Notes under the pieces: generated by a model
Database searches by the model: none
Told to the model about the DNA's origin: nothing
Seen by the model: the letters and a program-made list of their open reading frames with translations, nothing else
Source of the DNA: Priapulus caudatus
Taxonomy: Eukaryota > Priapulida > Priapulimorpha > Priapulimorphida > Priapulidae
Direction of reading: 5' to 3'
Assembly (NCBI RefSeq): GCF_000485595.1
Contig: NW_014577188.1
Coordinates: forward strand, 278,467-312,087
Length of the DNA: 33,621 bases
Position numbers and translations under genes: made by a program
Shown: piece after piece, positions 1-11,600 of the stretch
Layout: each line of letters begins with the position of its first letter
How positions within the stretch are numbered: the stretch's first letter is position 1

Positions 1-230
1 AGGTCACCCACGAGTGCACGAGTGCCCACGCGCACGCGCATTTTAGATGGGTAGCATGTCCTTTCCCTTCGGTATAGAATTATTTCATAAAGAGACCGCG
101 TGCCAGTCTGTCGCGTACCGGCGCCTTGGCTACGTGTACAAATCGAACAAGGTCTGTATTTAGAAAGTTAAGTTGTCTAACTGCTGTTTTCTGTTCAACC
201 CGGATATTGTAACTCGTATTCACAGAAGTC
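1..230 (+). promoter_or_regulatory. 5' flank and probable promoter of the PHGDH gene
   Basis: This stretch lies immediately upstream of the PHGDH start codon. The first 45 bases are CpG-containing and hold two spaced copies of a cacgagtgc-like motif. I see no convincing TATA box or second gene. The role is inferred from position only. Confidence 0.35.
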
Positions 231-2766
231 ATGCATATAGCCAAAGTATTAATTACTGACAATATCGATGAAATATGCACAAATAGTCTCAGGAGTGCCG
301 GAATTCACGTGGATGTGAAAGTTGGATTGACCAAAGAACAGCTTGTAGCTGACATTTCGCAGTACGATGCACTGGTTGTCCGCTCGCAAACGAAGGTAAT
401 TGAACATAATTAATTAATTAATTATCCATTCGACTTTTTTCGTATATGTACTATGAATTTTGAATTGTTCATCCTGATCTTCACAAATTATAATTCAATA
501 TGAATCCGTGAGATTTGCTGTCATATGGTACCTGCCATGCATTTTTTATTACTTCAATACTTTGTACGTTTTCGTCCTAATAAAGTAATATTAATAATAA
601 TATTAATATCATTAAACCCTGCAAATTTAATATCACATTCTTTATTCATATGGATGTCAAACATGAATTGCATCAGTTTCACTTTGTTGTAAATCATCTA
701 GGTCACTGCCGATGTCATTCAGGCGGGTAAGCCACAATTGAAGCTGGTTGGACGTGCTGGCACAGGAGTAGACAACATTGATTTGAAGGCTGCCAGTGCA
801 GCTGGTGTTATGGTGCTTAATACACCAATGGGTAACACCATGAGTGCAGCAGAACACACGTGTGCCATGATCATGGCATGTTCCAGGTACACTGTATACA
901 CTAGTTTGCACATTGCATTGTAGATTGTTAGGTCATGAAACGGGGACGCACTGCGATGTTTTGAAATCTATGCGCAGTTATAGTATCGGCGACAACCGGC
1001 AATTTATGGTATTAGTAAATGTTTTCACAGTCCACCCTTTAAATGATTCTGTTTGGAAGGGTCCACCAATGTCGAAAACCAAGTACTGCGGAATTAAAAC
1101 ACGATCTTTAATTCATTCTAAATGTAGCTCAACTAGTTATACACTCAACTCTTATATACTAATTTCAGGAACATCCCACAAGGTAATGAGGCTTTGAAAG
1201 CTGGCAATTGGAAGCTGAGATCAAAATTAATGGGCAATGAACTATATGAAAAAACTATTGGCATTATCGGGCTAGGTCGTATAGGACGTGAGGTGGCTAC
1301 GCGCATGCAGGTATACTCTATTAGTATTTTACTTGTAATTATTTATACATATTAGTTGAAGAGGTAACTTAATGTCAAGCATTTTATGACATGGTGCCTG
1401 CTATGTACATTCAATATAATATGTATGTTTGTATATAAATATATAAATATAAATATACAGGGCACGAAATTCAGATTTTTTTGCACCGGCTCTAAGGGCT
1501 GCCTGGTAACAGTAATTTTTACCAGCCCTCACAAATTTGTTCGTAAAATCAATGTCATGTTTCACACTTGCAGTCTAGATTTCAAATTTGTAAAATGTTG
1601 ATAAGTTATGGCGTGATATCCTTCAGGTAAAACAGTAATGTAACAGCTGTTTGTTCAGGTAGCCAGACTATTTTAGCAGTGAGCGTGACGCGACGCATCT
1701 TTTGTATCTAGCAGTTTGACACATCAGTGTGAATGTGTTGTACCAGAATGCAGAGTTATTGGCTAAAATGTGCGAGGAGTCTGGTTGTGGTCGCGCAAGT
1801 AAGCACACGCTTACGCCCGTGTGCGCTTTTCTTTGTCTCTGTGTGCAAGGAGATGTGACTATACATGAGCAGATATTAAAGTTATTCAGTTTACTACACA
1901 AGTTTTGGATTACTTCATCATTTGTACATCAAACGTATATCAACGTAACGTTGATGTACGTTTGATGTATAAATGATGAAGTATTCCAAAACTTGTGTAG
2001 TAAACTGAATAACTAGGCTATTTGCTATAAATAAAAATGTAGGTACTCGATCGCTAACACGACTGAAACCACCGGCTCGGAGGGCCGGTGTTTTGCCAAT
2101 GATACCACCCCTCCAAATAATTTGCCGGCATATGCCGGTGGGCCGGTGCTAATTTCGCACCCTGAATATATACAAATTATTTGGGAAGTCATCCAGTAGT
2201 TATTCCAACAGAAAAGTGCATCAAATCTGCAAATGATTTTGTGATGTACTTCTTCCTGTTCAACCCTTTTAAATTAAATACAAATTTAACCTACGTATAT
2301 CTAGGCGTTTGGCATGAAGACAATCGGCTACGACCCCCTCGTTCCGCCCCAGGCAAGCAAGGAGTTTGGTGTGGAGGGTTTATCTCTGGAGCAAATCTGG
2401 CCGCAGGCCGACTACCTCACGATCCACGTCCCGCTGATCCCGCAGACAAAGAACCTGCTGTGCGACGACGTCTTCGCCAAGTGCAAGCCCGGCTTCAGGG
2501 TCGTCAACGTCGCTCGCGGCGGCGTCGTCGACGAGGACGCGCTCCTGAGGGCGCTACAGTCGGGGCGCTGCGCCGGCGCCGCGCTCGACGTGTTTGCGGA
2601 GGAGCCGCCGCAGAACGCGGCGCTGCTGCAGCACCCGCGCATGGTCGCGACGCCGCACCTAGGCGCCAGCACCGTCGAGGGGCAGCAGAGATGCGCCGCC
2701 GAAATCGCCGCCGAGGTCGTCAACGCTTCGCAGGGAAAGACGCCGAACGGCATCGTGAAAGGTTGA
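231..2766 (+). CDS. PHGDH: D-3-phosphoglycerate dehydrogenase, short form (4 exons)
   Basis: This enzyme oxidises 3-phosphoglycerate to 3-phosphohydroxypyruvate with NAD+, the first step of serine synthesis in the cytosol. Exons are 231-395, 702-886, 1169-1310 and 2305-2766. All introns are GT/AG and the phases join to 317 residues. The N-terminus ([21 protein letters not shown]) and [11 protein letters not shown] match the substrate-binding half. The Rossmann loop GLGRIG is at residues 151-156. Catalytic Arg235 (NVARGG), Glu264 (DVFAEEPP) and His282 (TPHLGAST) are all present. The start is the first in-frame ATG and fits the family N-terminus. Vertebrate enzymes are about 533 residues and carry two further regulatory domains. 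This one stops right after the catalytic domain, as short animal forms of roughly 320-330 residues do. The last exon is far richer in GC than the rest of the gene. Identification is firm; absence of a further 3' exon is an inference. Confidence 0.93.
1458..2164. mobile_element. hAT-like non-autonomous element in PHGDH intron 3
   Basis: The two ends are inverted copies: CAGGGCACGAAATT at the left and the complement of CAGGGTGCGAAATT at the right, followed inward on both sides by GCACCGG-type sequence. A related end pair occurs in the NAF1 intron 2 element, which indicates a dispersed family. CAGGG-type ends suit the hAT superfamily. The AT-rich flanks prevent a clean target duplication call. 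No transposase is visible, so it would be non-autonomous. It contains the 135-bp palindrome at 1880-2014. Confidence 0.6.
1880..2014. repeat. 135-bp near-perfect palindrome
   Basis: Two 67-base arms meet without a loop at the centre sequence taacgtta. Aligning the arms by eye shows only about three mismatches. It lies in PHGDH intron 3, so the pre-mRNA would form a long hairpin. It may be a small foldback transposon inserted in the surrounding hAT-like element. Confidence 0.85.
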
Positions 2767-4773
2767 GATGGCGCCACCGGGGCGGCGACCCGGGAAGCGA
2801 ACGAGAAATGCATTGCGGAGCCTCGCCTTGCCGTGCGTTACCTGTATGTTGATGATGCTGGTGGGTTTTGCTGTAACCGGTGACAGGCGATGCAAACATG
2901 GTAGAGGGGTGGTGTGTATTTTTTTACATTTACGGTCGTTATAACACATTCCTACGTGTATGCGTTTTCGACATACATGTTCTTTCATTGGAAAATGGTT
3001 ACTCAGGTGGTGTGTACGAATATTTGTACACTTGTATTTTTCATGGTTTCGTTGACTGTGTGTTGCACCAGTTTTGCATCTAAAGCATTATATTTGTCTA
3101 AAATTATGTATTCCACAACTGTCAATGCCCATTGGACTGAAATTACATATTATAACAAAAACGGGCCTTGCATGCACTTGTGATAGGGATATTACTTATA
3201 CATTCCACAAATGTGTGTACATCATTCTGTGATATGTTACTAGGAACTGGTGTTGCAGATTAGAGGTCTTAATTACAAATGGGTATCTAGGTGGCCTGGA
3301 ATATTCCTAATCTTTTGAGTCTAACTGTGAAATTCCTCACACATAATGTAAAGCTTGGTATAAAGTATGATGCAACAAGTGTATCAATGGCCACAATATT
3401 TTCCTGGCTAATACCAATTGCTACAGATCAATGGTAAAGAAAGTTTTTATATATGTTATTTGTTTCTATGAAGTAAACAAGCTTATTAATTATTATTTCA
3501 TTCCTACCTTATGAACTTAAAATGTACTGTTTTTTACTGCATTTTTAAAATGAGAAATTGAGAATTGGAATGTCAGTTTTCAAATCAAAAATATTTCAAA
3601 CCACCTTGGTTTGGTTGAATCTGAGACCTTACATCATATCAATGTTATGAAGATTTATTTTAATACTCATTGCATGTTGTGTAATGGTTAATATGTGAGA
3701 TTAGTTCGACGCATGTTTATACTATGGAATCGGAGTACATTGACGATATATTCTCTTATTCATGTAGTCAAGAGTCTATCAATATTGATATTGATATATC
3801 AATATTGATAGACTCCTGATGTAGTCTTGAAGGTATGTATATTTTAACAGGGTATTTCTAAACTCTATTTGGATATTTTAAGCAAGTATACTTTTACTGT
3901 TATTGTAAAGTATTCTGCGGTAATTCTGCAAAATACAACTTGCTTGCATGTGCCCACACAGTGACACTGCATGGCCAAGATAATCCAAATCTTCTAAAAG
4001 GTCCCAAAAAGTTCCAAATGAGTATTTTATTGTTGAATTATGAGTTATTGAGAACGAAATTGTATACTTAATCAATGTTAATGTTTACCCTCACATCACA
4101 AATTGTTCCTCTGTTTCTTAATTAGGGACAATTGAATTCAATGGCTATATACATGCTTAAGACACTTCTTAATATTAGCAAAATAGTATTTCAAGTATGA
4201 AGTATTCTGAGAAATAAATACTTGAACGTGTTAAAATTATATCTGGTGATATATCTGGTAAAAGTTGCAATGCATTACTGCAATGTAAATGATGTAATGG
4301 CTTGTACAATCGTAACAGATTGTCCACATAAAACAAAAATAAAAATGAAAATGTATGCACAAAAACGTTTATATGCCAAGAATTTATAATGTTTTCGTGA
4401 GGTAACCAAATTTTAATAACATACTCAGTTTTGCAAGATTTTTCAGATTATACGAGGCAATAATCAGGTTAACATGAATGAATGCTGGGTCCACTACAAT
4501 AATTTGGTTGACTGTATTCAGTGCAAGACTACTTCTCAAGTATGGATCTCGGTTACTTAATGATCATGTAGCCAAATATCAGTTTGAATCTGACAGACAC
4601 TTAAAAACACCACTTTGATTTCAGGAGAATTCCTTTCGTTAGAAGATGGTTTTGAGTTTATAATACAAACTAATTTTTCAAAGTAACTGTAGTCAGTGCT
4701 ACCTTAATGCATCAAGACTCGATAGAAATGTTATGGAAACAGACCTTGTGTTCCCTCTAATGTTAAGCATAAA
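2767..4773. other. PHGDH 3' flank, no further gene seen
   Basis: AT-rich sequence between two convergent genes. Reading frames are short and resemble no family I recognise. A candidate AATAAA lies at 4213-4218, but that would need a 3' UTR of about 1.4 kb, so the true polyadenylation site is unresolved. The only clear structure is the palindrome at 3772-3815. Confidence 0.5.
3772..3815. repeat. Perfect 19-bp inverted repeat
   Basis: Arms at 3772-3790 and 3797-3815 (gagtctatcaatattgata and its complement) are separated by six bases. The arms themselves hold the nested palindrome tatcaatattgata. Probably a small foldback remnant or a hairpin in the PHGDH 3' flank. Confidence 0.8.
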
Positions 4774-5014
4774 GCCCGGCACACGCGCGAGTTATTTTAC
4801 TCAAGTAAAATGACGCACGAGTCAAATTACTCAACGAAAATCCGCACACGTGAGTAAAATGACGCATGCGTCAAATTACTCAACGAAAATCCGCCGCACA
4901 CGTGAGTAAAATGACGCATGCGTCAAATTACTCAACGAAAATCCGCCGCACACGTGAGTAAAATACCTCGTGCGTCATTTTACTTGAGTAAAATAACTCC
5001 CGTGTGCGCCGGGC
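4774..5014. mobile_element. MITE with internal tandem repeats
   Basis: The terminal inverted repeats are about 48 bases long, begin GCCCGGC and end GCCGGGC, and the arms differ at only a few bases. Between them are three tandem units of 49, 52 and 52 bases, each holding caaattactcaacgaaaatc and cacacgtgagtaaaat. TIRs around a short tandem array resemble the microsatellite-bearing miniature elements known from marine invertebrates. No coding capacity. It sits between PHGDH and TIM23. Confidence 0.8.
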
Positions 5015-5210
5015 ATAATCTACCTATGTGTAAGACTGGTAGCCTCTACATACCGTATGATGATGATTACTATTGCAAACCTTACTTAAGTTAAGCAGAT
5101 GGCCAATAATGTTTTCTACAGAAGCCGCATGTATACATACGACATGGCATAATCTGTTTCGAAGTGTGGAACTCTGAATGAACGGAATAATTAATACTTG
5201 AAGTGTTATG

Positions 5211-5216
5211 TTTATT
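5211..5216 (-). promoter_or_regulatory. Candidate TIM23 polyadenylation signal
   Basis: TTTATT on the plus strand reads AATAAA on the minus strand, about 480 bases past the TIM23 stop codon. It is a plausible position, but in AT-rich DNA such hexamers arise by chance. Confidence 0.3.
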
Positions 5217-5692
5217 CTACAAGTATACTATTGAACAGCATATTTTCCCTTGCGATTTTAAAAGTGTATAGTCGGAAGTCGATGACAGATGCTGTTCTAT
5301 AATAACCAATCCAACCAAGAAAGCAGCAAGCTTACTGTTTACATTCTTGCATGTAGTATTGAACGATGAATATCGCAATTTATCTAGCATTTGCGCTGAA
5401 GTCTGAAGTACGCTGCTACGATTTCTTCTACAGTTAGAATTATCCTACCTCGTACAAGCTCTATTCCTCTGATAAAACGCATAAAGCCTTATCACAGAAG
5501 AGATCTGATCATGTACCTCCCAGGCTTTTGCATGGCAGCACTACAATGGTGGACTCGCAGCACAACTATGCACCTTTCCTTACATATGTGCACGCTATCA
5601 CAGGGCGCACGTAAAACATTCCTCGCTTCCAAGTGTTTGGCCACTGGCTGTTTACAAATGTACATAGTTTCATAACTATTAAACTAACGATA

Positions 5693-8600
5693 TCATGATT
5701 TCCCACTAATCATCTGCTTTAAACGGTCCTTACTCGTGAACAGGCAGTACGCTACTCCCAGTCCAAGTCCAACCGCACCTCCTCTTGCACACTTCCGTAG
5801 CCCAGCTGAAAAACATAACTCGTAGCATTAATTTTTATCCTTGTTCAGCAGCAATCTGTAGATAAATACAACGATAAGGGTTTGATATTTATCAGGCTTT
5901 AAGAAAAATTATACTAGTTATGTAACATCTGTTTTACACATGTTGCACAGATGTTACATTGAATTAGTAATTGTAGATAGTATTGGTTGTACATAGAGAA
6001 GGGTTGGGCGTTTAGCATATAGATTAGAAATAGTTAGGCTGGGGGAATATCAGACATAGATGGCGCCGTACACAGCTGTTGACCAGTTGTGCTTTCGCGC
6101 GCAATTATTCGAATAGAGAGAGAGTGGTGGTGTGTGATTGGTTGGAGTAGGAAGGAGCTTGCCGGTGATTGGATGCGGGGTTCATATATAAGGGGCTGCA
6201 GAGCATTTGAACGGGACGGTTGGAACGGGAAAGACTGGACGACGCAACTCTGACTGTTTGTTTGTAAACAATATATTTCTTTAGTGAACACAAAATTATA
6301 CTTCTTCTTGATTATTTCTACTATAAATTATTACATACAAACTACGTCCCTACATTTGAAATTGTTACCAATTATTTTGGCAAACCATAAAACACACAAC
6401 GTCAGTTCAAACTTCTGTCAATAGTTACAGAAGCAATATTATTCAGTTATTCATGACAGCCACTACTATAAATATTCAACCAAGTGTTCGTCACTGCACT
6501 TGCTATGTATTTTGGACTATGTAACCATCAGTGAAAAAAATACACGGGGGCTCGGGGCGATTTAGCCCCGGAAATGCCAAAAAGAGCCCTGGAAATGCCA
6601 AAAAAGCCCCCGTAAATTTGCATAGAGTTCAATGCAAACCAAATTTTAGAGTGCTATTTTCATGCACGCGAGCTTGAAAAGTAGCCCCCGAAAAAAGAAT
6701 TTTCCTTGGTAACCATGTACCTGATGACTTGTATAGCAATCCAGTGGCTGTTGACGAGATAACGGTGTTCAGCTCGTCGTCTGCGCCTCTTAGCCACGAC
6801 AGCAAAACACCAAAGCTGCTGTACATGACGGCTACACATCCCAAGCTATTTGCAGCAGCAGCACCACGCCTTGTCACGAAGTTAAACATTCTGAAAACGA
6901 GAGATTAGAATGAAGAGTTTATCACATAAGTACGTCCAATAAACGAGAGATGGCGCTACACCTAAATGATGGCCATTTTGGTTTTTTTCGAATATCGCGC
7001 AAATAAAAACAATAAAATATTCCAATTACTGTAACGAAGAATCTAAAACCCAATATTACACGTATATTATAGGTATGATTGTAGAGTTGTTGACCAGTTA
7101 GACGAAATAAACGTAATAGGACGTTGTCATCTCTGCCATAGGAGTAACAACTGTTTTGGGGCTAGCCTTACACATTCACATACCAAAATTTAACAAAATC
7201 GAATGAATTTAGATGCGTAATTTCATTTTTGCCAAAAAGTGGACGTGACTCGAAAGTAGGTCGACTGGCGTGCTCCAAAATAGGACGTTCAAACCTCTCC
7301 CATAGGAGTAAGAGTAACAACTATATGCAATTTGAAACGTGTGGGTCAAACGGTACTTGAGTTATCGTTGACTGTAGCCAAATGTTGACGGACAGACGGA
7401 CGTACAACGGACGACACCCCATGGCAATAGCTCATCTTGACGATGTCAAGACGAGCTAAAAACTAACCCTGTCATCTTTTATTGCTGGTGTTCAAATCAA
7501 AAGATAGGGGCATATGGAATCAAAATTTGTTCTAGTTGTCACCGTAAAAGGCAGCACTAGTGGTGCCAGCCATTAACATAAGTAACAATTGACCAATTTG
7601 AAATATAACATTGAACATCTAACTGTTATTAAGCAACACAAATTAGAGTAAAAGAACTGAAACGTTTTTATGGAAGATAATGTGTAAAGCTCTTCATTCA
7701 GCTGCTTAAGTTTATATACTACTACTACATAACTAATTAGGCAATTAACGTTCGATCACAACTAATTTCATTAATATATGTACAACATTTGAAGATCTAA
7801 TGTGATTATAGGATATTTATGATAGCGAATGAAGGCAAAACTTTTATAAAAAGCCCATCGACAATATATAAAGAAGAATCAACATTATAAACTCTGTAAA
7901 AATATTAACGAATATTGAATTACTTTGTGACATAATGGTAAATAAAACATACTGTGTTCTGCGGATCGCTCCTGTCTGTCCTGCCACTGCTGTTTCTCTT
8001 GCTCCAATGTAGAGGCCATTAACACCACCAAGGACTGCCCCTGTGTTAAAATACTAGCATGAATTTGACATAAAATTTATGCATTATTTTCGTCTATGAT
8101 ACCAGGATTTAAAATTGTGTGAAATTGTGCTAAATTTGTCTTCAATTTTAAAAATAGCAACCTCAAAGTTCCCACACGTGCAAAATTTAGAGACCCATGT
8201 TTTTCAGCTTAATATTTTTCAGCTTCATGTTTTTCTGCTTAATATGATTTCAATAACTTCCAAAAAATATTCCGAAAACAAATTCTTTGCTCCTTTACTT
8301 GCACATGCATTTTTCTCACCTTACCTAAAAAGGTAGTTGTTACCCCTTGACTATTGAACTTTTCAGATTAATACAGTAGGTGGGTGTAAAAATCCTTACA
8401 AACTTGGGTCATTATGTAGAATGTTTTGCAACACGAAAAACCACATGGCACATACAACCATGATACCTTAAATATATACATTCCAATGTAACCAGCTAAC
8501 AGTTCTATTTCTTTAAATAATATCAAGAGTAGATATTTAGGGAAGGAGTGTGACATCAATAAACAGGGGAAATTCGTCATTTACTAGCCTTAAAATACCT

Positions 8601-11600
8601 ACGATTTACTACGCGTAACGCAAACAAACTTGAGCTCAAATCGTACACAGTACATTCGCCTAGCATCGTGCGAAATCGTTTCCTCGTATACACCCGCAAT
8701 CCGTAAATATAGACTAAAACGTACGACACGATTTTCCATTCTGTAGCCAGCAAAATCTATGCGTTCAGAGACGAATTTGAGCTACTAACGCGCTATTGCT
8801 AACTCGGCGGGCAATGTGGCTCGCTGGGAGATTTGAGTCCGATCTGCTGCTGATAGCGGATTGGCGTGCGTGCGTGGTATGGGGGCATGCCAGCTGTATG
8901 CCGGTATGTAGCTGTGTACCGGGTCAAAGGTTATCTCGCCGAGTGTTGCGTTGATGCCTAATCTCCCAGCGAGCCACATTGCCCGCCGAGTTAGCAATAG
9001 TGCGTTAGTAGCTGCCTTTTGTTTCAAATTCGTCTCTGAACACATTTTTGCTGGCTACAGAATGGAAAATCGTGTCATATGTTTTAGTCTATATCTCCGG
9101 ATTGCGGGTGTATACGAGGAAACGATTTCGTACGATGCTAGGCAAATGTACTGGGTACGATTTGAGCTCAAGTTGGTTGCGTTACGCGTAGTAAATCGTA
9201 GGTATTTTAAGGCTAGTAAATGACGAATTTCCCTTGTTTATTGATGTCACACTCCTTCCCTATTATCTACTCTTGATAATATGCAGCCACACATTAAAAA
9301 TTAATACGATTAACATATTGACTAGAAAAAAGTTGAACGACAGCTATGAATTGGTCAATCAATATAAATTTATCTTGGTTGATGACAGTCTCCATGGAAA
9401 TAGTACTTTTATTTGAATGAGCGACTGACAGATTGGATTTCTGTTCAAATCACGCCAACTTCACTTACCTGTCATCACTGAACCACCGATCTGTGAGAAG
9501 GCCAACTCAAACCTCCCCCGCTTGTGACTTGCACCTTCCGGAAAAATGAATTCGGGGCCTTCACTCTGGAGAAACAAGTACATACCATCAGATCCGTAGC
9601 TATTATGTACACCACATACATACAAACGCTACCCTTGTTAATTGCTACTCTAATTAATCCACTCAAAATGTTATATATCTTGAACCATATATAAAGAATG
9701 ATGTTCTATATCTAGATTCAAAAATAAATACTGAAATTCAAAAGAATATAATAAAACTAGAAAGGGCAGTTGTCGCCAACTACATGTATCCCCCGTGATC
9801 TAGTATGAATAAAATATCTCTGTAAAGACGTAGAAGGTAGGTAAAGTTAAATAAGTCACAAAGACAAAGGTTTGTTACACAACTCATCTGCCTGAGATGT
9901 GCAAGTATGTTAAAATTGGTTGCCTTAGGGGTTTTGGTACGCGACACACCTTCTCCCCAAGATGTGTAAGTATACGAAGTTTGGTCGCGCTAGCTCAATT
10001 AGGGGCCGAGTTATACAGCGGAAGGGAAATGTGATGAAGGTCAAGGTCAAGGTCAAGGTCAAATAAAGGTCACAGTGACCTGGTTTCGGTACGCGACACA
10101 CCTTCTCCCCAAGATGTGTAAGTATACCAAGTTTGGTCGCACTAGGTCAATTAGGGGCCGAGTTATAGAGCGGAAGGGAGATATGATCAAGGTCAAGGTC
10201 AAAGTCAAATAAAAGCCGCAGTGACGTGGTTTTGGTACGTGACACACTTTCTCCCCAAGATGTGTAAGTAGACTATGTTTGGTCATGCTAGGTCAATTAG
10301 GGGTCGAGTTACAGAGCGGAAGGGAAAGTGTCTGCGGCGGCGGCGGCTGGACAGACATGAAACCATACTATCCGCGCCGACTTTGACGTGGGGGATACAA
10401 TTACATTAGAGCTGGTCCAACACCACTGACAGTCTGACACCCATAACCACTGATCACCTAAAAATACAATGCTTATCTGCCCCTAACAACCTTAATGTGT
10501 TGCTGAATTGGGCATGTCTCTGAATAAGAGGTGGATTGTGGCATATGGCATGTGTTATATCATGTTAAAATAGGGCCGAGGCTATTCGCCCGACTGCCAC
10601 ATGTGTATGTTGCTACTGTCTATTCGCCCGACCGTCTTGTTGATATCAAGAAATACAATTCTTGATATCAAGAAATATCCCTAACCCTAACCCTAACAAT
10701 GAAAGCAGTGGTGCGGAAATTCTAAAAATGGCAATATCGAGAGATCTCGCGCGAGGATAAACTCTCGTAGACTGGTTCATATCCTTATAGACTGTCGGGC
10801 GAATAGCTAGCCTTTCTTATACACCCGACCGTAGGGCAAATACTCACTCTCTTAAAATAGCAGGTTAACATATGCCTATTAGTTATATCACAAGCTCTGC
10901 CTGCTTCGGCAGCACAATAAGTTAGTAACATTGTTATAGACAGGTAAGTCCTGTAATTATTATTTCACACGATCAGTGAATTGGCAGTATAAGGCACCCT
11001 TAAAAAATATGTGAAAGAATAATTATACGTATATTATTATAAGTAAAATACATTAACGTATTAAACATAAAATTACCTGATACAAATAGCCTGGATCGAT
11101 GTTGAGATATGGGGAGAGCTGCGTCATTGAACCAGTGCCTACAAACAAACATAAATATATTGTTTGGAAACAACACCCCACAACTGCACTATGAACACTG
11201 AACTAAACTCTCTTCTCATGAAGTCTGGCGAGAGTTGATAATGTGGTTTACCACTACCAGTCACAGGAGCCACACTTTTAAATATTGTGAGAAATCGTAA
11301 ATTTACCACTACCTATTACATTACTAGTGGGACACGCTTTATAGCACTTGTAGTGTTAACACAAGTGTTAATAATTATATACCGTTTTATTAAGACTCTA
11401 CGTCAACGCATTACGTAATGAGTATGCTATAATGAGTGCAAATGAGTCGTGCCATCACCTACTGTACTGTACTCTAGCTAATACTAATACTAGCAGGAGT
11501 AAGATCATATAGGTATATGTAGGGGTAGGTAGGTAGGTGTATATGTAGGTGTGGTGGGGTAGGTATATAGGTATAGGTATATATAATATAGGTATATATG

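Noticed and set aside
2181-2852. 223-codon Arg-rich frame overlapping PHGDH exon 4
   Set aside because: It is the alternative frame of a GC-rich exon; the PHGDH frame contains all catalytic residues.
8785-9223. Frames of 86 and 90 codons on opposite strands
   Set aside because: They lie in the two arms and loop of the foldback element and mirror each other, as inverted repeats do.
9895-10400. CRISPR-like array
   Set aside because: Units of about 150 bp with diverged copies are a minisatellite in an animal intron, not short repeats with unique spacers.
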